Of a stretch of 64,000 bases of DNA, positions 56,206 to 64,000 are shown one piece after another. The stretch comes from Schistosoma mansoni (Eukaryota > Platyhelminthes > Trematoda > Strigeidida > Schistosomatidae), in the NCBI RefSeq assembly GCF_000237925.1, contig NC_031502.1:30145266-30209265 (forward strand). The letters are read 5' to 3'. Under the pieces are notes generated by a model. It was not told the origin of the DNA, searched no databases, and saw nothing but the letters and a program-made list of their open reading frames with translations. How positions within the stretch are numbered: the stretch's first letter is position 1; each line of letters opens with the position of its first letter. A program made the translations under genes and the position numbers.

Positions 56206-56966
56206 TTTTCATGTTCTTCTAAATAATCTTATTCTTTTTCGTCGTATTTTATAATCCAAGCAAATTACCTATTCACTTATATAATTAATTATTCATTAAC
56301 ATCAACTGATTTATTACTTCATCACGTAACACGTAGTAGTGCACATAATTCATCATTATTTATCATATACCAAGGTCATTTATTATTCATCTTATGTTTA
56401 TCCAATGCAAAAATTAGGGTAGTTACACAATACAAAACAAAGAAATATATAAATTGCCCATAAAAGGTTAAGTAAAGACACATTTCACTAGCCACTTTCT
56501 TAGTCGTATACGTTTATACTATAAAAAATATTTTTGGCGACTAGTTTAGAGCATTTAACTTTTGGTATATATTTGTCAAATGAATATACAACTAATAAAC
56601 ACTAACCAAACTAAGCAACACTATCAACACTGTTCTGTGTCAAATCACTCCCCCCCCCAAGAAAAAGACGAAAAACAATAATTTCATGAAACAGTATTCA
56701 TTTTAAGTGTATCTATGTACAGGTATATAATATACATTTATGTATCCTTTATAAAACAGTTGTTGTTATTTTTCCAATTCTAGACAAACATATTATCAAC
56801 AACGAAAATAACAATAACAAACAGATTATGACAGTATTTTTATGACTGAATAAAAATACACTTAAATATGGTGCCAAAATTAATTTATTATACACAGTTA
56901 CATATATATATATGTATAACTGAAAGTAATAAACAGACCATATAGTCAATTTGATAATAATAATAA
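56206..56966. other. No gene recognised
   Basis: AT-rich, with a run of nine C at 56650 and (TA)n patches. Nothing coding seen. Confidence 0.5.
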
Positions 56967-57122
56967 TATCAGAAGGGGGTTTTGCAGAGATTTTAGTAAT
57001 CTCATGAGACGGGATCGTGGATGCGCACTGCTGAGGAGTCTCATAATAGGACGAAACGGCTGTCCAGTGCTTCCAGGTTTTCAATGGTGGTCTAGCTTCA
57101 ATTGACCCATGATCTCAATAAT
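56967..57122 (+). repeat. Ribozyme-type repeat family B, copy with full hammerhead and inverted tail
   Basis: 56967-57000 is the reverse complement of the family B tail (TATCAGAAGGGGGTTTTGCA...). 57011-57122 is the plus-strand unit from GGGATCGTGGATGCGCACTG through the hammerhead, then GTGCTTCCAGGTTTTC and GGTGGTCTAGCTTCAATTGA. It is thus a head-to-head partial dimer, flanked by ATA/AAT microsatellite runs on both sides. Confidence 0.8.
57025..57070 (+). ncRNA. Hammerhead ribozyme motif, all core elements present
   Basis: Type I order: stem I GCACTG (57025-57030), core CTGAGGA (57031-57037), stem II GTCT/GGAC closing a CATAATA loop (57038-57052), core GAAA (57053-57056), a two-pair stem III (A57056-T57063, C57057-G57062) with a four-base loop, cleavage triplet GTC ending at 57064, stem I CAGTGC (57065-57070), perfectly complementary over six pairs. 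Very short stem III is a known trait of retroelement hammerheads in schistosomes and of Penelope-like elements. Confidence 0.8.
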
Positions 57123-59089
57123 AATAATACCTTATCTAAAATTTTATAATTCAATCTAATTAAGTTCATACGTAATTACTGGAAGTTTTGCTATGATCTG
57201 GACGACTGATCTATTGAGACTTTATAACGTTGAAAATCTAGCATAATTATAATTTTAAAATAACAATAAATCCAATAATATTCTGATTTAAATGACTAAT
57301 TTAAACGTCTACAAGAATTTGAAGATGAGACTCTAGGTGACTACATTATTATTCAAATTGATGACTGTTTTTGTTCATTTGTAAGAGCATAAATTTGACG
57401 ACCCGGAAATTTATTAATCTCAATTTAACGTTACACTTAGTACACTGGTTAGAAATTTACTTTCTCTATGTAAGCTTGATAAGCTGTTCAAAGTGTTACA
57501 TAATTATATAAACTTTAGAATACTCTAAATATATTTTTAGCGACCTTCTTTTTATTAATTGCACGAACATAACTATCATATTGGATAAACTACATGCAAT
57601 AGTTCACAAAAGTATATAAGCTTCATTAATAGGAGCAATATGATTTTATACTATGTTGCTGGGAGTACATGCAACACTTTCACTTCAATCACTTTTAATA
57701 TTCAAGATCTTCTAAAACTAAGTATATTGTGCATCATATCCCGCTGTACTAAACAGTTTGAAATCAACCGTAGTCTACAAAACAACATTGTCAAAAAATT
57801 AATTACTCCTTCTTTAAATATATTTTCTAGAATTTATTTGCATTCTACTATCTTTATATAGTATGGATTTTTCAAACAGTTGACCTAAACAAGTTGTACA
57901 AACTTGACTGTCATTGATTCTTTGTGCGGTGTTAATTTCAAAGTAATTAAGTAACAAAGTGTTGAAATGCCAATAGTTTAAAACAAAGGTTAAACTGGAA
58001 TTTGATTCTCTTTTATCAAAACTGATTTCGATTCACTAAAGGAAATGTAAATTTTAAAAACTGTTATTATTATCTTGTACATTGAGAAAAAGGGTTGATT
58101 GAATAGGTGATACAACTAACTTAAACATATCTTAGTCACGTTTTCTGGAAATATATTTTCAACAGGACGGTCTTATTTCTTGTTCACATCATAATATTAT
58201 TGTTTAGTGAAATCAAAAATGCTTTTCTTTAAAAGCTTATATTCAGTCTGCACAGAATCATTAACAGTTATCTGAATAGAAAAACTACGCAGATCCGTAA
58301 CAAAAGTATATATACTATTATAAATACAAATTAAACGATTTGTAACTGTTAGCATTTGAAGAACGTTTTCATGATGTGTTTGTTTCATATCCTGAAGCTG
58401 CTGGTATTCAAACGTGAAGTATAATTGAAATAAAATGATAGATCCTAATCAACAATTGAGTTGTATATAGTATTCAATATTCACTTAATCTGGTCGGAAC
58501 CACTTGATGAAAGTATAATGCAAATTAATTTTGTCACATTATTAAAACTATGAATGCATGTGACCCTGTATAAATGAGTAGTTATGCATACTTATGAACA
58601 TACTTAGCAAGTAGAACTTTAAGACGAAACATCAACGTTTTAGAAACAAAATATCTAACACCGAAATAGTATTCAATGAAGTGGAAAGACAACTAGTCAA
58701 ACCGACTGTTTTCACACAAGTGTTGGGCAATGAAACGAATACGAAGGTTATTTATTCAGCTTCCATCCAATTAATGAGAAAATGGTACAATAAAATTATT
58801 TTACTTCACTTCGCTATTTTAACTTTTTTCTAATTATTTATTTATAAACATGTGAATCATCCTACTGTTAATGTTAAGGACTGAATTTTGATCAGTCTCC
58901 TTTGGCAGATGCCCGACTGCCTCTATATTACCATCTGTATTTAAATACTTGTGAATTAATTACAACTTCAAGCCAGTTCACTCGGAGTCCATTTATCCCA
59001 AGTAAGACTAATCAAAATTCAATCCCTAATGTTAACAACAGGAGATTCATCTTCTTCACACAAACCAGAGGTTATCTAGGCTCAACACC
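57123..59089. other. No gene recognised
   Basis: AT-rich. A minus-strand frame at 58388-58197 begins after an acceptor-like CTTCAG and reads NRLICIYNSIYTFVTDLRSF; I could not tie it to the CUB/LDLa gene. Confidence 0.4.
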
Positions 59090-59235
59090 TCATTTGACAA
59101 TACGTCGGGGATTTGAGTTAATACAGACTAGGTTCGTGTCCCAGTAAGCACATTAACACAGGTGAGGATACATCCAGAAGATAAAACCCAAATAAAATGA
59201 AATGCATGTCCTAGATCCCACTGCTAGTCACTATC
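59090..59235 (+). repeat. Worn Smα-type SINE
   Basis: Box B-like AGGTTCGTGTCCCAG (59130-59144) followed by the decayed hammerhead block ACATCCAG, CCCAAATAAAATGAAATGC, TCCTAGATCCCACTGCTA. Both core boxes have changed, so it should be inactive. It shows the same tRNA-like part then ribozyme order as the copy at 47110-47255. Confidence 0.65.
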
Positions 59236-60439
59236 TATATTTACTGAAGTTTTTAATTATGTTGTCCAACCATGCTTCTGTTTACGGCCAATATAACTTT
59301 ATATATTAGGAAAATATTACTAAGAAAAATAGTTATTAATCTTCAAAAAACATATCTGATCACAGATAAACATCAGATGGAAACATTCCAGTACCAACAA
59401 TCATAAAATGGGATTACTGTTCAATACTTATAAATAGTATACACTTATGAGCCTACATAGAATTAGGGATAGAACCACCATACTTTGCCACAAACAGGTC
59501 ACAACTGATCGACATTGTTTAACTCTAAGCAGTTTAACGCATAAAAAGTTGGGTACGTTGTGGACTGTTCTTGGAAATCTGTTCCTCTTTCCAATTTTTG
59601 ATTGTTTTCAGCTGGAACGTAAATTGATAATAATCAAAATAAACACTATCTTTAATTCAGTCGAATTACTACACATCGTCTCACTAAATCAAACAGTATA
59701 TATCTGAATTTAAAACATAGTTGGACTGTGAAAGGTTTAAGGTTTGTACAGTTATTTACGAGAACAAAGTTCCGATAACACTTTTTCCAGAGAAAATTGT
59801 ATTATTTAGGGTAGACTATTCTTTTCCTGATCAATCACACTTAGTTTCCTGTTTCATTCTATTTTATACAAAGAAATCATAAAGAAGGAAAATTTTCAGT
59901 TTTAATAACGACCTATTTATAGAAAGCAAATTTAGACATTCATATGTCACATATATTATGATTATTCACTGGGATTAAAAGCTCATAAAGTTTTCTCTTT
60001 CGATCACAAAGTAAATGTGATTTATGAGCTTCATTGATTCACAGTTGTTCTCTGTGACAGTAAGTAATACAAATTGACATTTATTTGAATATATTAGTCT
60101 TGGTGACTACCGATTAGCAATTTTTCTAGGTTAATATTCTCGTACTGGCTTGATTTACCCATTAAATATCGTTTTCTGTGATGTTATGATTCCAAACTGC
60201 TTAACTGGCTTGTATTTGATACCGAGATTTCAAATTAAACGACACAGTGAAAAAAACTGGTGATAATGATTCGACTGCCAAAATAAATCAAAATGATTTA
60301 TGCATACACAACTTTCTGCGTGTCTATTTACAGTCAGGCGAAAAAACAGGTTTTTTCTTTGAAATCACGAACCTATCCAAACCTGAGTGTAGGAAACGGT
60401 CATTTCTTCCTAGAACGGACCTCCTCAGTAGTGTACATC

Positions 60440-60670
60440 TGTGACCCTGTAGGCATGAATCGAACCGAGGGCCTTCGATCTCTCTCTTCTGAACGCTCAA
60501 CTTCTAAACCACGTTCAGGGTCTTGGATACATATACCTGAGGAGTCCCGTACTAATACCAAACGGCCATCAAGTGCTTCCAGAATTAAGACGGTGGTCTA
60601 TCTTATATCGGTTTATGATTTCGATGAACTTCAACAACTTCCAAAACCCCTTACTGACAATCAAATTTGT
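60440..60670 (+). repeat. Family B, longest copy, with tRNA-like part
   Basis: A tRNA-like stretch with box A-like TGGTTTAGAAG (60511-60501) and box B GGTTCGATTC (60466-60457), both on the minus strand, precedes a plus-strand family B unit (CTGAGGAGTCCCGTACTAAT..., AAGTGCTTCCAG, GGTGGTCTA, CAAAACCCCTTACTGA). The hammerhead is decayed: CTGAGGA survives at 60537-60543, but GAAA and stem I do not. The promoter boxes face away from the ribozyme, unlike in Smα. Confidence 0.65.
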
Positions 60671-61454
60671 ATAATTAAACTAAGCAGTATTTGACATCGA
60701 TTTAGCTCAATAATCAGTCTTTTCATTCTTACATATAATCAATTATATGCAACAAGTACTGATGTGTTTGTAAGGGTTTTTTTGTAATCAGTGTTAGCAT
60801 TGGCACATGTTAAATTTTCTTCACCATCTATCAAATCTGACAGTAACTAATTGGAGATTTTCAGTCTTATTCAGAAAACAAACTTATTTGAATCCCCATG
60901 TCGTTTTTTTAAGTTTAACGAAACGTTATTTTAAATAAATTTAAATTTATGTTGGGCTTTATAATAAAAGTGTTTTCCATCTTTTGTCTTTTCTACGAAC
61001 TCTAACAAAGTAAAAGATCTGTAACTTCCCATACCAGACATTTTATTGACAACCGTTATCATGATATTTCAGAACAAATGTTATGAAATGTCAAATTTCA
61101 ATTTAATTCCACGAATGTTTGTTTAGTTCACAAGATTTAATTATTCTTCAGAAAATGAAAAACAAATCAATGATGAATTCCAACATAAAGTAATTCTAGG
61201 GCACTCTCTCTTTTGGGGAATTTTCGGTCGGATGTATGTTTGCATTCTAATACTGATGTTCACACCAACATTCATACCTTTTGCACATCACTCCAAACAC
61301 CGACGTGTTATTTACCAAGCTTCCGAATCCAATTGGTCACTAACATATTCAAAAGGTATGAATTTTTAATTACTAAACTGCAGTCCCCAATATTAATACG
61401 AAATACGAATGCTTACTAGTAATGGTTGTTTCATTAGTAATAAACAAATTTTTC
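60671..61454. other. No gene recognised
   Basis: AT-rich; the frame at 61213-61419 (+) has no recognisable motif. Confidence 0.5.
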
Positions 61455-61960
61455 GTTATATCCAAATGAGTAGAAAGACTTTGTTTTTGACGTTTCGTGA
61501 ATTGATGTAAGCCACTTATTCAGAGTAAATAAATAACCGAATTAAACTAACACAAGTTTAAATTGTAAAAAGTAAACAATTGTTCCCTCCATCCAATGCT
61601 CAATTTATTTGAAATTATCAAGTTTAACCTTGGCATTAATACCTCTAATGGTTGTTTTATTTTTATCCAATGAAATCGGTCTTTAGACCTTCCTTTTATT
61701 AAATAAATAATATATTTGTAATATCCCAATGAGTAGAAAAACTAGATTTTCTGACGTTTCGTGACTCAGCGTAAGCCACTTCTTCAGAGAATATATATAT
61801 TTACACTGAGTCGCGAAACGTCGGAATATCTAATTTTTCTACTCATTGGGATATTACAAATATATTAATTTATTTATAACAATCTACCCAATGCTCAATT
61901 TATTCAAAATTATCAAACGAAACTTGGTAATGATACCTACTTCCTTTTATTGTATGACTT
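61455..61960. repeat. Family C: tandem and inverted array with hammerhead-like motifs
   Basis: Unit 1 (about 61455-61690) and unit 2 (about 61715-61960) share AATGAGTAGAAA, GACGTTTCGTGA, GTAAGCCACTT and the later block CCAATGCTCAATTTATT in the same order. Inside unit 2 is a foldback: 61709-61774 pairs with 61801-61866. On the minus strand the 61760-61787 part reads CTGAAGA, a six-pair stem (GTGGCT/AGTCAC), GAAA and C-GTC. This CTGAAGAAG...GAAACGTC pattern is widespread in animal genomes and is linked with Penelope-like elements. Confidence 0.65.
61751..61790 (-). ncRNA. Hammerhead-like motif (minimal stem III) in family C
   Basis: Minus strand: TTCT, CTGAAGA (61787-61781), an extra A, stem GTGGCT/AGTCAC (61779-61761) around TACGCTG, GAAA, C, GTC, then AGAA. 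The extra A before stem II and the absence of a stem III loop depart from the canonical fold; such motifs are thought to need pairing between two copies. The mirror copy at 61801-61830 lacks the CTGAAGA box. Confidence 0.45.
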
Positions 61961-64000
61961 AAATGTTTTGTTTACTTTACGTGTATGCCTTAAATAATTT
62001 TTCTCAAAAACAAAAATTTTTTCCATTGCATAATTGTAGTTTAAGAGCTCCTTTTAAAAGCAACCTCATATTGAACATATTACTACGTACTTATTTAGTT
62101 TATGATTAGTTTTTCAATACTTTTCAGCCACTGAAGAAATGAACAGTCTTATTTGAAAGTCGTAATAGACCATCATTTAATCGTCCTTTCTTTATCGAGA
62201 TAAAACAATGATTTTGAAACAAAAATGTACTTGTTCTAAGTCTTATCAGTTTAAATATTGTACTTCACATCAATAGTTTGCTGTGGGAAAACGCTTACGC
62301 ATTCTTATTCCTCAGATGTATTTAAGTTATTTGAGAATTAGACAGTTTCTCTGAAACTGATCCAAAAAATCTATATTTAGTGAATATGGTTGTTTTTGTC
62401 CAAACATTAAGTTGATTAACCTATCCCAAACATTTTAATCCTAGTTTCATAAACGATAAAGTAAACTAGAGCCGTGAAATATTACGAATAATAATGCTCT
62501 ATCAAATGAACTATGAAACCTAAACAACAACCGGATATTCACTTATGAATTTTACTATTCATTTTGTTGTACACTTTTCAATTTTTGTTTTATTGTGAAC
62601 AAATGATCTTTTAAATGATTATTAACTTGGCTCATATCTACATAAGTAAGACATTATTTAGCTTTATGATCCTTAATTCAGAAAACCAAGCTTATAGCTG
62701 TCAGCTATTTTTTGGATATTTTTATAAGTGCTCAGCGTATGTTCACTTCGAACTGTAAGAAACTGAATGGTGATTTAAAAATTTATCAGAAATATGCATT
62801 TGTTTAATACTGTTTTTCATAATGAAACGTTGAATGCCTTTTACATATTTCAATATAAAAAGAGTAATATCCTGAACACAGTGAGTCAAAATATATATAG
62901 ATAAAGGGATTTTGATAAAACAATGAGAAGACGGAGTGGATCTGAAAAATATGACGTATTTACGCCATACATTTTGAACAATGTGGTCACACATAATTTT
63001 CGAGGCACTTTATGTGAAAACTACTCAAGGTTAGACAAACGGAAGTTTAGGTAAACAGTTATAACTGTAAATGAAGGAAAGAGAAAATTAACACAGTATG
63101 GAAAGAAAATGAAATTGTTTCACTACCGCAGACTAGATAATGGCTTCAAGTGTACCGGAAAAATCCAAAGTTGCGACAATTTTTTTCTGTACACAAAAGG
63201 TGGGGGATTGACGTTAAGAATGGCCAAAACTTCTATAAACCTAAGCATTCATCCTTGACAAGTTCTATGCAGCGTTTTAAAAGCTATGATGATGTTAATT
63301 TTACACCCCGTTTCAATTGTATGCTTTTGCTATCAATGAACATGATTGTCTACTTCTTACGTTTATCGGAATATTAGATACTAATTGATTTTGAGGTCAT
63401 TTAGGCGTACACTTCATAACTCCTGATCGCATTGAAATGGTCTAAAACTTCATTCATTAAATGAAATCCCTAAATCAGAAAAAAAGAAATCAGGTTAACT
63501 ATTTTAAACACTTAATTGCGATTATTATTGAGATGTGGAAATCTTACAATGACTAGTTGCTCTGACTTAGCTCTTTAAATTACTCTTCGCTGAATCAATA
63601 AGTGAATCGCAATACGCTTAACGACGAAACAGAATCAGATGCACTAATTTGTGATTAAACGTATTCACAACGTGGATATTGTTAACGGTATGATACTTGA
63701 AGTTACAAGCACTAGAAGTAAATGCCTGATTTTATTAAGATGTCCAAAACGTAACTTCCTAAACGACGAATAAGATCAAATTGTTTGTCTACTCGAATAA
63801 TGATTTTTTTATGACGACTGATTCATTGTATGATACCTAAGCTTAAACATGATCGAAAATACAAAGATAACTCTTGTTATATTCCACATAAAACTACTGA
63901 CTGTATACTTTGATTCTGTCCAGAAAAAATAAGAAAAGTCCTATTCATTTTAACGTACTTTAAAAGATAATAAAAATGTTGGATTCAAATAAATCTTCTA
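61961..64000. other. No gene recognised, end of window
   Basis: AT-rich sequence. The frame at 63150-63377 (+), reading NPKLRQFFSVHKRWGIDVKN, has a more protein-like composition than its surroundings but no known family and no clear splice partners. No repeat named. Confidence 0.4.

Noticed and set aside
58197-58388. Possible upstream exon of the CUB/LDLa gene (minus strand)
   Set aside because: It has an acceptor-like CTTCAG and a clean frame, but no CUB cysteines, no convincing donor and no link to the next exon beyond a weak phase match.

Overview
The window is AT-rich, intron-rich metazoan DNA from a trematode flatworm. A Schistosoma species is the best fit: it carries SR2/RTE-type LINEs, Smα-type SINEs with hammerhead ribozymes, Ty3/gypsy remnants, a very small 5' intron and introns of up to about 10 kb. 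The species cannot be fixed from sequence alone. One 200-base run of N (43625-43824) marks an assembly gap.

Two host genes can be built with matching splice phases, and they converge. On the + strand (1513-12527) is the mitochondrial Rieske iron-sulfur protein of complex III: four exons, 270 residues, a 34-base first intron and a 9.4-kb last intron. On the - strand (48451 down to 15867) are the last seven exons of a large single-pass membrane protein with a CUB domain, an LDL-receptor class A module, one membrane segment and a long low-complexity cytoplasmic tail. Its order matches NETO-type (neuropilin/tolloid-like) receptor auxiliary proteins. Its 5' exons, with any first CUB and the signal peptide, were not found and probably lie beyond 48.5 kb or outside the window.

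By region: 1-0.9 kb is a gypsy fossil. 0.9-12.5 kb is the Rieske gene; its last intron holds an SR2-like LINE (5.9-10.4 kb) with a second LINE family inserted into it, beside an older SR2 piece that is itself interrupted by an unnamed repeat. 12.5-15.9 kb is repeat-bearing DNA between the two convergent genes. 15.9-48.5 kb is the CUB/LDLa gene; its introns hold a probable solo LTR, a foldback pair of Smα SINEs, further ribozyme-type repeats and an SR2 copy with an open endonuclease frame. 48.5-64 kb has no gene I can support, but several SR2 3' ends, foldback elements and hammerhead-bearing repeats.

The most interesting material is the dispersed ribozyme-type repeats: a hammerhead with all core elements at 57.0 kb, a Smα pair in snapback at 33.5 kb, a different hammerhead-like tandem and foldback array at 61.5-61.9 kb, and an SR2 leader at 41.5 kb that can be drawn in the nested order of a hepatitis-delta-like ribozyme. 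All folds and splice joins were drawn by hand and not computed.
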